The translations under genes and the position numbers were made by a program. The notes below the pieces were generated by a model that was not told where the DNA came from, made no database searches, and saw only the letters and a program-made list of their open reading frames with translations. A stretch of 41,831 bases of DNA from contig NZ_LMHT01000027.1 of NCBI RefSeq assembly GCF_001429025.1, positions 1-41,831 of the forward strand, in the 5' to 3' direction. Below are positions 26,789 to 36,348 of this stretch, one piece after another (position 1 is the stretch's first letter; every line of letters begins with the position of its first letter). The DNA is from Phenylobacterium sp. Root700 (GTDB lineage Bacteria; Pseudomonadota; Alphaproteobacteria; Caulobacterales; Caulobacteraceae).

Positions 26789-26820
26789 CGGGCGCCGACC
26801 TCGCTGGAAGTCGACGCCCG
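26789..26820. terminator. Bidirectional hairpin between XRE and cold-shock genes
   Basis: CGGGCGCCGAC (26789-26799) pairs with GTCGACGCCCG (26810-26820) with one C-A mismatch and a 10-base loop. It lies between the convergent stops at 26777 and 26841 and can serve both transcripts. Confidence 0.65.
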
Positions 26821-26840
26821 CAGTGTTTGACGCTTGAGCC

Positions 26841-27044
26841 CTAGAGGGGCTTCAGGTCGACCGCGGCGATCTTCCCGCGCTCTTCCCTCTCCTGATAATC
26901 CAGCTTCTGACCTTCGTTGAGGCCTTGCATCCCCGCGCGCTCGACGGCGGAGATGTGGACGAAGACGTCCTTGCCGCCGTTGTCAGGCTGAATGAAGCCG
27001 AACCCCTTGGCGGAATTGAACCATTTGACGGTACCCGTGGCCAT
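26841..27044 (-). CDS. CspA-family cold-shock protein
   Basis: This 67-residue single cold-shock domain binds single-stranded nucleic acid. RNP1 appears as KGFGFI and RNP2 as VFVHIS, after the family opening [10 protein letters not shown]. The frame is open further upstream, but the conserved N-terminus and the ATG at 27044-27042 set the start. The leader forms a hairpin (27045-27071) with AGGGA, the Shine-Dalgarno core, in its loop, directly against the start codon. Such proteins melt RNA secondary structure and are often induced by cold or stationary phase; which applies here cannot be read from sequence. Confidence 0.94.
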   Translation of the reverse strand: MATGTVKWFNSAKGFGFIQPDNGGKDVFVHISAVERAGMQGLNEGQKLDYQEREERGKIAAVDLKPL

Positions 27045-27071
27045 AACGCTCTTGTCTCCCTGACAAGCGTT
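27045..27071 (-). promoter_or_regulatory. Leader hairpin with the Shine-Dalgarno in its loop
   Basis: On the minus strand AACGC-TTGTC pairs with GACAA-(GA)-GCGTT, a 5+5 base-pair stem with a 2-base bulge. The 5-base loop is AGGGA, the ribosome-binding core. The 3' arm ends on the base before the ATG. This geometry could make initiation depend on temperature or on the cold-shock protein itself. Confidence 0.55.
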
Positions 27072-27239
27072 GGGCGCGCGACGGACCCCCGTCAGGTCGC
27101 CCGGAAACAATCACAGTCGTCTGGGAAGGCGCCAGTTCGGCCCGCATCGGCGGCGGTTGGAACGTGAGCAGGCCCAAGTCCGGATTGCGGGCGAAATTTT
27201 TGCACACGGGCCAGCGCCACCGTCAACAACCCCTGCGGT

Positions 27240-27869
27240 TCAACTTTCCGCCAACACCTTGTCGATCAGGGCCTTCGCGTCCTTGCCGCCCCAGTCCGCG
27301 CCGCCAGCCAGCCGGCCGCGTTCGACGCCGTCCGCGCCATAGATGATGGTGGTCGGCATGCCCGAAGCCGTCGGCTTGAAGGCGAACGGCAGGGCCATTT
27401 TCGGGTCGTGATAGAAGGCCAGCGGCGCGTGCTTGGCGATGAAGGCGCGGGCCTTGTCGGCGTCGTCGGGCCGATCGACGCTGATCGCGACGATCTCCAC
27501 GGGTTTGCCCTGATATTCAGCCGCCAGCTTGGCCAGGGTCGGCATCTCGATCACGCACGGGCCGCACCAGGTGGCCCACAGATTGACCACCGTCACCTTA
27601 CCCCTGAAGTCGGCGATGCGCTTGGGCGCGCCGGTCGGATCCTGGAAGCTGTTGACCGGCGCGGGCGCGGCCTCGACCGGGGTGACGAACTTCGCCATCT
27701 CGCCGGTGGACAGCGACTTCAAGTTCGTTTCCCGCTGGGGGTTTATGGAAGCCTGGGCGATGATGTAGACAATCCCGGCGACGCCAAGCACGGCGGCGCC
27801 CCGGAGCGCCCACTTCAATGGGATCGCCTTGGGTTCGCCCTTGGCCTCACCACCTGATTTTTCGCTCAT
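27240..27869 (-). CDS. tlpA: TlpA-like membrane-anchored thiol-disulfide oxidoreductase
   Basis: This 209-residue protein has one N-terminal membrane helix (about 20-40) and a periplasmic thioredoxin domain with the active site WATWCGPC (C102 and C105). The later cis-proline segment is [10 protein letters not shown]. It should reduce disulfides in the periplasm, for example on apo-cytochrome c or copper-site proteins, as TlpA and ResA do. The frame is open far upstream, but that part is the shadow of argH; the start ATG is 27869-27867. It lies back to back with argH: the start codons touch as CATATG. The symbol is by family resemblance. Confidence 0.85.
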   Translation of the reverse strand: MSEKSGGEAKGEPKAIPLKWALRGAAVLGVAGIVYIIAQASINPQRETNLKSLSTGEMAKFVTPVEAAPAPVNSFQDPTGAPKRIADFRGKVTVVNLWATWCGPCVIEMPTLAKLAAEYQGKPVEIVAISVDRPDDADKARAFIAKHAPLAFYHDPKMALPFAFKPTASGMPTTIIYGADGVERGRLAGGADWGGKDAKALIDKVLAES

Positions 27870-29303
27870 ATGACGCACTCTTCCTCGACTGCTTCCGGCA
27901 AGCCGGCGCAAGACCCGCAAGGCGCGGGCCAAGCCATGTGGGGTGGACGGTTCTCGTCCAAGCCCGCCGAACTGATGCAGGCGATCAACGTCTCCATCGG
28001 CTTCGACAAGCGACTGGCGGCGCAGGACCTGGCCGGCTCTCGCGCGCACGCCGCGATGTTGCTCAAGCAAGGCGTGATTACAAGCCAGGACGAGGCGGCC
28101 ATCCAGGGCGGCCTCAAGGCCATCGAAGCGGAGATGGCGGCCGGGACCTTCCCGTTCCGCGACGAGTACGAAGACATCCACATGAACGTGGAGGCCCGCC
28201 TGCGCGAGCTGATCGGCCCGGCCGCCGGCCGGCTGCACACCGCGCGCTCGCGCAACGACCAGGTGGCTTTGGACTTCCGGCTCTGGGTGCGTGACGCCGC
28301 CGACCGCACCATTGCGCAGATCGCCGCCCTGCAGGGCGCCCTGGTCGCCAAGGCCGAGCCGCACGCCGCCACCCTGATGCCGGGCTTCACCCACCTGCAG
28401 CCGGCCCAGCCTGTGACCTTCGGTCACCACCTGATGGCCTATGTCGAGATGTTCGGCCGCGACGCCTCGCGCTTCGCCGACGCCCGCGCCCGGATGAACG
28501 AGAGCCCGCTGGGCGCCGCGGCGCTGGCCGGCTCGCCCTTCCCGATCGACCGCCATGCGACGGCCGCCGCCCTCGGCTTCGACGCCCCCACCGCCAACTC
28601 GCTGGACAGCGTCGCCGACCGCGACTTCGCGCTGGAGAGCCTGGCGGCGGCGACCATCTGCGCCACCCACCTGTCGCGGCTGGCCGAGGAGATCGTGATC
28701 TGGATGACGCCGCAGTTCGGCTTCATCAAGCTGACCGACGCCTTCACCACCGGCTCGTCGATCATGCCGCAAAAGAAGAACCCCGATGCCGCCGAACTGG
28801 TCCGCGCCAAGGTCGGCCGACTGCTCGGCTCGTTCACCCAGCTGACCGTGGTGATGAAGGGCCTGCCGCTGACCTATTCGAAGGACATGCAGGAGGACAA
28901 GGTCCCCACCTTCGAGGCCTTCGACGCCCTGGAGCTGTCGCTGGCCGCCATGGCCGGCATGGTCGCCGACATGGAGCCGGTGACCGAGCGCATGGCCGCC
29001 GCCGCCGGCGCCGGCTTCTCGACCGCCACCGATCTCGCCGATTGGCTGGTGCGCACCCTGGACATGCCGTTCCGCGACGCCCACCACGTGACCGGGGCTG
29101 CGGTGAAGAAGGCCGAGAGCCTGGGCTGCGACCTGCCGGGCCTGCCGCTGGCCGACCTGCAGGCGATCGAGCCGCGCATCACGTCCGACGTCTATGAGGT
29201 CCTGACGCCGCAAGCGTCGGCGGCCAGCCGCAAGAGCTACGGCGGAACCTCGCCGGAACAAGTCCGCGCCCAGATCGCGCGTTGGAAGGAGAAGCTGTCA
29301 TGA
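27870..29303 (+). CDS. argH: Argininosuccinate lyase
   Basis: This 477-residue enzyme cleaves argininosuccinate to arginine and fumarate, the last step of arginine synthesis. The signature loop [12 protein letters not shown] is at 295-306, the active-site [11 protein letters not shown] at 174-184, and ARSRNDQV at 125-132. The conserved family opening [10 protein letters not shown] starts at residue 23, so an internal ATG at 27936 is an alternative start. If 27870 is right, its start codon abuts that of the divergent tlpA-like gene and the promoter must lie inside that gene. The stop overlaps the next ATG by four bases (ATGA), which indicates coupling to the lipoprotein gene and lysA. Confidence 0.95.
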   Translation: MTHSSSTASGKPAQDPQGAGQAMWGGRFSSKPAELMQAINVSIGFDKRLAAQDLAGSRAHAAMLLKQGVITSQDEAAIQGGLKAIEAEMAAGTFPFRDEYEDIHMNVEARLRELIGPAAGRLHTARSRNDQVALDFRLWVRDAADRTIAQIAALQGALVAKAEPHAATLMPGFTHLQPAQPVTFGHHLMAYVEMFGRDASRFADARARMNESPLGAAALAGSPFPIDRHATAAALGFDAPTANSLDSVADRDFALESLAAATICATHLSRLAEEIVIWMTPQFGFIKLTDAFTTGSSIMPQKKNPDAAELVRAKVGRLLGSFTQLTVVMKGLPLTYSKDMQEDKVPTFEAFDALELSLAAMAGMVADMEPVTERMAAAAGAGFSTATDLADWLVRTLDMPFRDAHHVTGAAVKKAESLGCDLPGLPLADLQAIEPRITSDVYEVLTPQASAASRKSYGGTSPEQVRAQIARWKEKLS

Positions 29304-29578
29304 CCCTTCGTCCCCTGCTCGCGATCGCCCTGATCGGCGCGACGGCGCTGGCCGGCTGCGGCAAGATGGGCGCCCTGGAGCGTCCCGGCCCGCTGGTCGG
29401 CAAGGGATCGGGCGCCGACGCCGGCGCCGACCCCGGACGCACGATCCACACCGTCGATCCGCGTAACCGCGCCGACCGCCCGGCGCCGCCGCGCACCCTG
29501 CCGGTCGACTCGGCCCAGAACCCCACCTCCAGCGCCCCGCAGGGCGCCCTTCCGGACCCCTACGCGAACCCGCGATGA
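29300..29578 (+). CDS. lptM: Small LptM-like lipoprotein
   Basis: This 92-residue lipoprotein has a signal sequence and lipobox LAGC (cysteine at about residue 20), followed by [12 protein letters not shown], which fits the CGxKGPLxxP opening of LptM (YifL). LptM helps assemble the LptD outer-membrane lipopolysaccharide translocon. The rest is proline-, alanine- and aspartate-rich and low in complexity. The position between argH and lysA is the usual one for this family in alphaproteobacteria. Four-base overlaps join it to both neighbours. The assignment rests mainly on lipobox, motif and context because the tail is not conserved. Confidence 0.75.
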   Translation: MTLRPLLAIALIGATALAGCGKMGALERPGPLVGKGSGADAGADPGRTIHTVDPRNRADRPAPPRTLPVDSAQNPTSSAPQGALPDPYANPR

Positions 29579-30858
29579 ATCATTTCGAGCTGAAGGAGGG
29601 CGAGCTCTTCTGCGAGGGCGTGTCCCTCACCGACCTGGCCCACGCCGTCGGCACGCCGGTCTATGTCTATTCCAGCGCCACGCTGGAACGGCACTACACG
29701 GTGCTGCGCGACGCCCTGGTGGCTGAAGGCGTCAAGGGCGACAACGGCGGCGATCCGCTGATCGCCTTCGCCGTGAAGGCCAACTCCAACCTGGCGGTGC
29801 TGAAGACCCTGGCCCGCCTGGGCGCCGGCGCCGACACCGTGTCCGAAGGCGAGATCCGCCGCGCGCTCGCCGCCGGCGTTCCACCCGAGAAGATCGTGTT
29901 CTCCGGCGTCGGCAAGACCGCCGACGAGCTGGCCTTCGCGCTGAAGGCCGGGGTCGCCGAGATCAATGTGGAGTCCGAGCCGGAAATGCGGCTGGCCAGC
30001 CAGGTCGCCCAGTCGCTGGGCGCCCGGGCCACCATCGCCATCCGCGTGAACCCCGACGTCTCGGCCGGCGGCCACGCCAAAATCGCCACCGGCAAGGAAG
30101 ACAACAAGTTCGGCGTCTCGTTCTCCGAGGCCGAGCGGCTCTACGCCAACGCCTCCAACGACGCGGGCCTCAACCCCGTCGGCGTCACCTGCCATATCGG
30201 CAGCCAGATCACCGACCTCGCCCCCATGGAGGCGGCCTTCACCAAGATGCGCGGCCTGGTCGAGCGCCTGCGCGGCGAAGGACTGTCGGTGCAGCGGCTC
30301 GATCTGGGCGGCGGCCTGGGCGTGCCCTATTTCAACCAGCCGACGCCGCCCTCGCCGGCCGACTACGCCCGCATGATCGCCAAGACCATGAACGGCCTGG
30401 ACATCGCCTACGCCTTCGAGCCGGGCCGGATGATCGCGGCCAACGCCGGCGTCCTGCTGGCCAAGGTGCAGCACATCCACGAGCGGCCGGGCGGCCGCAA
30501 GTTCGTGGTGCTGGACGCGGCCATGAACGACCTGATCCGGCCGGCCATGTACGACGCCTATCACGAGATCGTCCCGCTGAAGCCGCGCGCTGGCGAGCCC
30601 GTCGTCTATGACGTGGTCGGCCCGATCTGCGAAACCGGCGACACCTTCACCCGCGAACGCGCCCTACCGCCGCTGGAAGCCGGCGACCTGATCGCCTTCA
30701 TGAGCGCCGGCGCCTACGGCGCGGTGATGTCGAGCGAGTACAACAGCCGCCTGCTGGTTCCCGAGGTGCTGGTCAAGGCAAGCGCCTACGCCGTCGTCCG
30801 CCCGCGCCCGACCTATGAGGACATGCTGGCCAAGGAAGCCCCCGCGCCCTGGCAATAA
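29575..30858 (+). CDS. lysA: Diaminopimelate decarboxylase
   Basis: This 427-residue fold-type III PLP enzyme decarboxylates meso-diaminopimelate to lysine. The PLP lysine is K68 in AFAVKANSN, and the phosphate and barrel motifs CHIGSQ, LDLGGGLGVPY, EPGRMIAANAG and GPICETGDTF are all present. Length and motif order fit the family. The ATG at 29575 overlaps the lptM-like stop (ATGA), so argH, the lipoprotein gene and lysA form one translationally coupled operon. Confidence 0.96.
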   Translation: MNHFELKEGELFCEGVSLTDLAHAVGTPVYVYSSATLERHYTVLRDALVAEGVKGDNGGDPLIAFAVKANSNLAVLKTLARLGAGADTVSEGEIRRALAAGVPPEKIVFSGVGKTADELAFALKAGVAEINVESEPEMRLASQVAQSLGARATIAIRVNPDVSAGGHAKIATGKEDNKFGVSFSEAERLYANASNDAGLNPVGVTCHIGSQITDLAPMEAAFTKMRGLVERLRGEGLSVQRLDLGGGLGVPYFNQPTPPSPADYARMIAKTMNGLDIAYAFEPGRMIAANAGVLLAKVQHIHERPGGRKFVVLDAAMNDLIRPAMYDAYHEIVPLKPRAGEPVVYDVVGPICETGDTFTRERALPPLEAGDLIAFMSAGAYGAVMSSEYNSRLLVPEVLVKASAYAVVRPRPTYEDMLAKEAPAPWQ

Positions 30859-30943
30859 AGTCTCTCGCCTCGGGGCGTTAATCCTAAACTCTTCTTGCAC
30901 ACTAGCTGCGCCATAATGGGGAAGAGCAGCGGAGACGACAGAA

Positions 30944-32671
30944 GTGCAGGGTTTGCAGGGCTTGACCTGGGGCGAGATACTCGAAGACGGGCTGCCCGGC
31001 TCGACCCTGGAGGCCAGCAAGCGCAGCTGGCGCAACCGGCTGTTCGGATCGGGCCTGGCGACCGCCGTGCTGCTGATCGGTTTTGGAATTCCGGCCGCCT
31101 GCATCTGGATCCTGGTCAACATCGCGCTTGAGGCCTCGCTGGTGTTCGCGCGCGCGCGCTATGCGCGCCTGGGCCGGCGCCCGCCCCTGGTTGAGCGCCT
31201 TGCACCGATCCTGGCCTTCAGCGCCGCATGGTCGGCCATGGGCAGCGTCTGCCTGTTCTACGGCCCCCCGCCGCTGCAGGTGGCGGGCTTAGCGATCCTG
31301 CTCGGGCTGCTGGTCGCCTCGCTCAAATACGCCGCGCTGAGCTGGGCCGGGTTCGTGTTCCTGGCGCCCGCGCCCTTCGTGACCCTGGCGCTCGCCCCGA
31401 TCCTGCTGACCGGGTTCCGCGGATGGGAGTTGGCCTTGGTCCTCCTGGCCCTGCTGGGCCTGGCCATCGTCATCACCAATGTCGCGCGCACGATCCGGCG
31501 CAACGCCAAGGCCCTGGAGGCCGCGCGGGCCGAGGCTCTGGACGCCAGTCGCGCCAAGTCGGCCTTCCTGGCGATGATGAGCCACGAACTGCGCACGCCG
31601 ATGAACGGCGTGCTCGGCATGGCCCACGCCCTGGCCGCGACCCAACTCAACCGCCAGCAGGCCGACTACCTGGACATGATCGTCCAGTCCGGCGACGGGC
31701 TGATGGCCGTGCTCAACGACATTCTCGACCTCTCGAAGATCGAGGCCGGAAAGCTGGAGCTCGAGATCGTCAGTTTCGACGTCGAGAAACTCGGCCGGCA
31801 GATCTTCCTGCTGTGGAGCGAGACCGCGCGCCTCAAGGGCCTGGAACTGGCGCTGGAGATCGATCCCGCCACCCCGGCCTGGCTGGCGGGCGACCCCATC
31901 CGGGTGCGCCAGATCCTGCTCAACCTGATTTCCAACGCCCTGAAGTTCACCGAGAGCGGCGGCGTCAGCATCCGCATCGCGCCGCTGCCGCGCCAAGGTC
32001 TCGAGATCGTCGTCACCGACACCGGCATCGGCATGCGCGAGGACCAGCAGACCAAGCTGTTCCAGGCCTTCTCCCAGGCCGAGATCTCCACGACCCGGCG
32101 GTTCGGCGGCACCGGCCTTGGCCTGTCCATCTGCCGTCAGCTCGCCGAGATGATGGGCGGGAACATCTCGGTCGCCAGCACGCCGGGCGAGGGCTCGACC
32201 TTCCGCGTCGCCCTGCCGCTGCCCACCGCGGCGGCCCCGGCTGAGGCCGAGATCCAGCACGACATCGTCAGCCTCGAAGGCCGCCAGGTGCTGGTCGTCG
32301 ACGACAACAAGGTCAACCAGGCCGTGGCCAAGGCGATCCTGGAGGCGGCCGGCGCGGTGGTGACGCTCGCCGACGACGGCCTGTTCGGTCTTGAGGAACT
32401 GCGCGCCGGTCAGTTCGACGCCGTGTTGATGGACGTCCACATGCCGCGGATGGACGGGATCGAGGCCCTGGCCCAGATCCGCGCCGGCAAGGCCGGGCGC
32501 ATCGATATTCCGGTGATCGCGCTCACCGCCGACGCCATGTCCGGCGAGGGCGAGCGGCTGATGGGGCTGGGCTTCGACGACGCCCACCCCAAGCCGATCC
32601 AACCCGCCGAGCTGCTCTATGCGGTGGCCGGCTGGTGCGCCCAGGACGTGCCCGCGCGCCTGTCGGCCTAG
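30944..32671 (+). CDS. Hybrid sensor histidine kinase with receiver domain
   Basis: This 575-residue protein has about five or six N-terminal membrane segments (35-180) with no evident periplasmic sensor domain. A short coiled linker, a HisKA domain with phospho-accepting H214 in [13 protein letters not shown], a HATPase_c domain (N331 in [22 protein letters not shown]) and a C-terminal receiver with phospho-accepting D497 in [11 protein letters not shown] follow. It probably passes phosphate through a phosphotransfer protein to a separate regulator. The start is GTG 30944, nine bases after GGAG. No cognate regulator is next to it. Its stop shares the CTAG with the convergent hpt stop. Confidence 0.92.
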   Translation: MQGLQGLTWGEILEDGLPGSTLEASKRSWRNRLFGSGLATAVLLIGFGIPAACIWILVNIALEASLVFARARYARLGRRPPLVERLAPILAFSAAWSAMGSVCLFYGPPPLQVAGLAILLGLLVASLKYAALSWAGFVFLAPAPFVTLALAPILLTGFRGWELALVLLALLGLAIVITNVARTIRRNAKALEAARAEALDASRAKSAFLAMMSHELRTPMNGVLGMAHALAATQLNRQQADYLDMIVQSGDGLMAVLNDILDLSKIEAGKLELEIVSFDVEKLGRQIFLLWSETARLKGLELALEIDPATPAWLAGDPIRVRQILLNLISNALKFTESGGVSIRIAPLPRQGLEIVVTDTGIGMREDQQTKLFQAFSQAEISTTRRFGGTGLGLSICRQLAEMMGGNISVASTPGEGSTFRVALPLPTAAAPAEAEIQHDIVSLEGRQVLVVDDNKVNQAVAKAILEAAGAVVTLADDGLFGLEELRAGQFDAVLMDVHMPRMDGIEALAQIRAGKAGRIDIPVIALTADAMSGEGERLMGLGFDDAHPKPIQPAELLYAVAGWCAQDVPARLSA

Positions 32672-33207
32672 TCCAAGGCCCCGATATAGGGCAGGCCGCG
32701 CATCGCCCCGGCCGCGTCCATGCCGTAGCCGACCAGGAACCGGGCCGGGGCCTGCCAGGCCACGAAGTCCGGCACGATGGCGCGCGGGGTCGGCCAGGGC
32801 TTGGAGGCGAACACCGCCGTCAGCGCCCGGCTGGCGCCGGCGTCACGGACCAGGCGCTGGGCCTCCGACAACGACAGGCCGGTGTCGATCACATCGTCGA
32901 TGATCAGGGCGGTGCGGCCCGACAGCGGGCGCTGCAGGTCGGCGCGCACCTCGCAGCGGCCCAGGCTGGCGCGCTCGTCGCCGTAGGAGGCCAGCCACAA
33001 TGCATCGAAGCGGACATGACGGCCGGCGCGCGCCAGGGCCCTGGTCAGGTCGGAAGCAAACCACAGCCCGCCCGTCAGCAGGCAGACGGCGACGGTGTCG
33101 TCGTCGATGCGCGGCGCGATCTCGCGGGCCAGCGCCTCGACGCGCCGCGCCACCTCGTCCTCGCTCAGCAGGACGACGGGCGTACGGTTGTCAGGGGTCT
33201 CAGTCAT
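32668..33207 (-). CDS. hpt: Hypoxanthine phosphoribosyltransferase-like protein
   Basis: This 179-residue type I phosphoribosyltransferase salvages a purine base (probably hypoxanthine or guanine) with PRPP. The PRPP loop is [15 protein letters not shown] with the two acidic residues, and [12 protein letters not shown] is the pyrophosphate loop. ASYGD is typical of Hpt. GFVA-like FVAWQAP and FLVGYGMD near the C-terminus also fit. The 5' end overlaps the preceding zinc-ribbon gene by eight bases, so the two are co-transcribed. The 3' end shares CTAG (32668-32671) with the histidine-kinase stop. Confidence 0.88.
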   Translation of the reverse strand: MTETPDNRTPVVLLSEDEVARRVEALAREIAPRIDDDTVAVCLLTGGLWFASDLTRALARAGRHVRFDALWLASYGDERASLGRCEVRADLQRPLSGRTALIIDDVIDTGLSLSEAQRLVRDAGASRALTAVFASKPWPTPRAIVPDFVAWQAPARFLVGYGMDAAGAMRGLPYIGALD

Positions 33208-34066
33208 GGGACGACAAGGCGTCGGGGGTTCCGACCGCCAGGGGCTGGGCCTCGACCGGCGGCGGGGTCGGCGCGCCGGCGGCCGGGCGCAGAGCCGGCG
33301 GGGCGGCGTCGTGCGCGCCAGGCGCCGGGTCGGCTTGATGGACCTTCAGATTGATCGGCTCCATCGGCGCGAACGCCACCTCGAGCTCACGGGCGCTGGC
33401 CGGGGGATCGAGTAGAGCGATCGCGAAGTGGCGGGTTTCGCCAGACGGGATCTTGGCGTCGGCGGGCCGGGCGATCTTGGTGGCGATGGCCTTGCCGTCG
33501 GCGTTCAGCAGGCTGATGCGCAGCGGCGGCGACACCACCGGCCTGTCCTCGATGTTGCGGATCATGCCCGAGACGGCCAGGGCGGCGTGACCGTCCTGCA
33601 AGGCGGGCTCGAAGCGCACGCCCTCAATGACCAGGCCCAGGCTGTTCACCGGCAGGCCGACGCCCGCATAGGCGCTGGCCGTCCGCGGCCACAGCCGCAC
33701 GACGTCGACCCGGAAAATAATGGCGACGGCGATCAGCACCGCCAGGACCGCGGCCATGCCAGCCCAGATCACCCCGGTGGTCGCGGCTTCGCGCACCCGG
33801 CGCTCAGTATCGGCCTTAGCGCGGAAGACCTTGGGCAGCTCCTCGCCGGGCAGCTCCCGGATCGGGCGATCTTCGGAAATCTCCGGCGCGGGCTCGCGGG
33901 CGAAGGCGCCTTCCTCGTCGTTTTTTTCGAGCTGGAGCGAGGGGTCTTCGAGGTTTGCGGTCCACCGCGCCCCGCAACTGGCGCACTTCACAGCGCGGCC
34001 TTCCGTGGGGATCTTGGAATCATCCACGAAATAGCTGGTGGCGCACTCTGGACAGGTCAGTATCAT
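33200..34066 (-). CDS. MJ0042-type zinc-ribbon membrane protein (DUF3426-like)
   Basis: This 288-residue protein starts with a zinc ribbon: CPEC at 4-7 and CASC at about 28-31, with SYFVDDSKIP between, as in the MJ0042 family. An acidic linker leads to one membrane helix (about 100-122) and a beta-rich C-terminal domain like DUF3426 (EGVRFEPALQDG, VSGMIRNIEDRPV). The ribbon should be cytoplasmic and the C-terminal domain periplasmic. The end (265-288) is low-complexity proline and alanine. The role is unknown; in alphaproteobacteria it often sits next to ftsE, from which it diverges here across 56 bases. Confidence 0.82.
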   Translation of the reverse strand: MILTCPECATSYFVDDSKIPTEGRAVKCASCGARWTANLEDPSLQLEKNDEEGAFAREPAPEISEDRPIRELPGEELPKVFRAKADTERRVREAATTGVIWAGMAAVLAVLIAVAIIFRVDVVRLWPRTASAYAGVGLPVNSLGLVIEGVRFEPALQDGHAALAVSGMIRNIEDRPVVSPPLRISLLNADGKAIATKIARPADAKIPSGETRHFAIALLDPPASARELEVAFAPMEPINLKVHQADPAPGAHDAAPPALRPAAGAPTPPPVEAQPLAVGTPDALSSHD

Positions 34067-34122
34067 GACGGCCGAATCGGACGCTCCAGCAACCTCAACC
34101 GAGGTCGCCGATTTCGGCTCTC

Positions 34123-34839
34123 ATGTCCAGAAACCCAAACGCCACAGGCGCACCTGACGCCGATCACGCTGTTGTCCGCTTCGATGATGTTTCGATGCGC
34201 TATGGTCGTGCCCCCGAGACTCTGAAGGATCTTACCTTCTCCCTTGCGCCTGGGTCATTCCACTTCGTGACCGGCGCGTCGGGAGCGGGAAAGACCTCGC
34301 TGCTCAAGCTCCTGTTCCTGGCTGAGAAGCCCTCGAAGGGACTCATGCACCTGTTCGGGCAGGACGTCTCCACCGTCGCACGCGAGGATCAGCCCTTCCT
34401 GCGCCGCAGGATTGGCGTGGTTTATCAAGAGTTCAAGCTGCTGGAGCACATGTCGGTGTTCGACAACACCGCCCTGCCGCTGCGCATCGAGGGCCGCAAG
34501 GCCGACAGCTATCGCGGCGACGTGGCCGAACTGCTGGCCTGGGTCGGGCTGAAGCACCGGATGCACGCCATGCCGGCGACGCTGGCGGGCGGCGAGAAGC
34601 AGCGGCTGGCCATCGCCCGGGCCGTGGTGAACCGTCCCGAGATCCTGCTGGCCGACGAGCCGACCGGCAATGTCGATCCGGAAATGGGCCTGCGTATCCT
34701 GAAGCTGTTCGTGGAACTGAACCGCCTGGGCACCACCGTCCTGTTCGCCACCCACGACGAGGACCTGGTCGCCCGCTCGGGCATGCCGGTCCTGCACCTG
34801 GACAATGGGCGGCTGACCGCCCATGGCCATCGCTCATGA
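34123..34839 (+). CDS. ftsE: Cell-division ABC transporter ATP-binding protein FtsE
   Basis: This 238-residue ATPase has Walker A GASGAGKT (51-58), the signature LAGGEKQRLAIARA, Walker B ILLADEPTG and the switch histidine in FATHDE. With FtsX it forms the divisome complex that activates peptidoglycan hydrolases. The FtsE trait of a short protein followed directly by ftsX is present. No Shine-Dalgarno is visible before ATG 34123, so a leaderless transcript is possible. Its stop overlaps the ftsX start (ATGA at 34836). Confidence 0.94.
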   Translation: MSRNPNATGAPDADHAVVRFDDVSMRYGRAPETLKDLTFSLAPGSFHFVTGASGAGKTSLLKLLFLAEKPSKGLMHLFGQDVSTVAREDQPFLRRRIGVVYQEFKLLEHMSVFDNTALPLRIEGRKADSYRGDVAELLAWVGLKHRMHAMPATLAGGEKQRLAIARAVVNRPEILLADEPTGNVDPEMGLRILKLFVELNRLGTTVLFATHDEDLVARSGMPVLHLDNGRLTAHGHRS

Positions 34840-35723
34840 GCGATTTCGACGTCGAGCGCTGGCGCCCCGCCGCCTTCCTGCCGGAGGCCGACTCCCGCGA
34901 CGGGTCGCTGACCTTCGTGGTGGCGACGCTGTGCTTCCTGGCCTGCCTGACCCTGCTGGCCGTGCTGGCGACCAACCGCGCAGCCCGTGATTGGACCGGC
35001 CAGCTCGACGGCCAAGCCACCGTCATCGTGCGCCCCAAGGCCAACGAGACCCCGGACGGCGCCGCCGCCCGCGCCGCCGAGACCCTGGCCGGCGTGCCCG
35101 GCGTGGCCGAGGCCCGGGCGCTGGAACGTGAAAAGGCCGAGGCGCTGATCGCGCCGTGGCTCGGTGACGCCGACCTCTCCGACCTGCCGGTGCCGCGGCT
35201 GGTCGCCGTCCAGCTGACGACCGAGGCCCCGGCCGACGCGGCCGCCCTGGATAACGCGCTGAAGGCCCAGGGCCTGGACGCCGTGGTCGATGATCATTCC
35301 GTCTGGATGGCCGACATCCAGCACGCCGCCCAGATCGCCCGCTGGATCGGCCTGGCGGTGTTTGGCCTGATCGCCACCGCCGCTGCGGCGGTCGTCGCCT
35401 TCGCCACCCGCGCCGGGCTCGCCGCGCGGCGCGAGGTGGTCGAGGTGCTGCACCTGTCGGGCGCCGAGGACAGTTTCATCGCCGGACTGTTCCAGTTGCG
35501 GTTTGCGAAGATGGCGGCCATCGCGGGCTTGTTCGGCGCGGGCGCGGCGGCGATCATGGGGGCTGTTTTGCGCCTGGCGGGGGGAGGCCAAGGTTTGACG
35601 CCCGTTCTGCCGATCTCCTGGCTCGACCTGCTGGCGGTCCTGCCCGCCCCGCTGGCCGCCGGCGCGGTGGCCGCGCTCGCCGCGCGCCTGACCGCCCAGG
35701 CGATGATCCGAGACCTGGCGTGA
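34836..35723 (+). CDS. ftsX: Cell-division protein FtsX
   Basis: This 295-residue membrane protein has the FtsX plan: a first helix (about 25-47), an extracytoplasmic domain (50-165), and three further helices (about 170-190, 220-245 and 265-285). It partners FtsE and passes the ATPase signal to periplasmic peptidoglycan hydrolases or their activators. It overlaps ftsE by four bases and the next gene by four bases. The extracytoplasmic loop is short, as in other alphaproteobacteria. Confidence 0.9.
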   Translation: MSDFDVERWRPAAFLPEADSRDGSLTFVVATLCFLACLTLLAVLATNRAARDWTGQLDGQATVIVRPKANETPDGAAARAAETLAGVPGVAEARALEREKAEALIAPWLGDADLSDLPVPRLVAVQLTTEAPADAAALDNALKAQGLDAVVDDHSVWMADIQHAAQIARWIGLAVFGLIATAAAAVVAFATRAGLAARREVVEVLHLSGAEDSFIAGLFQLRFAKMAAIAGLFGAGAAAIMGAVLRLAGGGQGLTPVLPISWLDLLAVLPAPLAAGAVAALAARLTAQAMIRDLA

Positions 35724-36343
35724 GGGGGCTCACCGCCATCCTCGTGGTCGCCGCCATCTGGGCCGCGGGCCTGCTGGCGTTCGCCGCCCGGGTCGAACGC
35801 TCGACCCCGGCGCCCGAACCGGAAATCGCCGACGGCGTGGTCGCCCTGACCGGAGCCGGCTCCAACGCCCGCATCGGCGCGGCCATGGGCTTGCTGGAAG
35901 ACGGCAAGGCCAAACGCATGCTGGTCTCGGGCGTCAACCGCGAGGCCTCGCGCGAAGACATCCGCACGGTCAGCCGCGCGGTCCGCCGGCTCTATGACTG
36001 CTGCGTGGACCTGGGCTTCGACGCCGCCAACACCGTCGGCAACGCCCGCGAGACCCAGGAGTGGTCGCGCGCCATGGGCTTCGACAGCCTGATCGTGGTC
36101 ACCGCCGACTACCACATGCCGCGCGCCATGCTGGAGCTGCGCGGCGCCATGCCCGACACCAAGCTGACCCCCTACCCCGTGGCGACCTCGGTGCTGAAAG
36201 CCCGTCGCTGGTGGGGAACTAGCGGCGGCGCGCGCTTGATGGTCGTAGAATACTGCAAATATCTGGCGATCCTGGGCCGCGAAGCGGTCCTGGGTCTGGG
36301 GCCCCGCGCCGATGCGGAAGACCCCGCGCCCAAGAAAGGCTGA
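35720..36343 (+). CDS. YdcF-family (DUF218) membrane-anchored protein
   Basis: This 207-residue protein has an N-terminal membrane helix (about 2-22) and a DUF218 domain: DGVVALTGAGSNARIGAAMGL, RMLVSGVNREAS, NTVGNARETQEW and LIVVTADYHMPRAMLELR. Relatives include SanA and ElyC, envelope-integrity proteins. The reaction is unknown. The start is GTG 35720, overlapping the ftsX stop, so it belongs to the ftsEX operon. It leads to plsC after five bases. Confidence 0.88.
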   Translation: MRGLTAILVVAAIWAAGLLAFAARVERSTPAPEPEIADGVVALTGAGSNARIGAAMGLLEDGKAKRMLVSGVNREASREDIRTVSRAVRRLYDCCVDLGFDAANTVGNARETQEWSRAMGFDSLIVVTADYHMPRAMLELRGAMPDTKLTPYPVATSVLKARRWWGTSGGARLMVVEYCKYLAILGREAVLGLGPRADAEDPAPKKG

Positions 36344-36348
36344 CGTTC

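Noticed and set aside
27240..29261. Long upstream extension of the tlpA-like frame to 673 codons
   Set aside because: The extension runs antisense to argH and has no signal or domain. The membrane-anchored thioredoxin is complete from 27869.
30866..30877. Small hairpin after lysA
   Set aside because: CGCC-TCGG-GGCG has only a 4-base-pair stem and no U-run, too weak to call a terminator.
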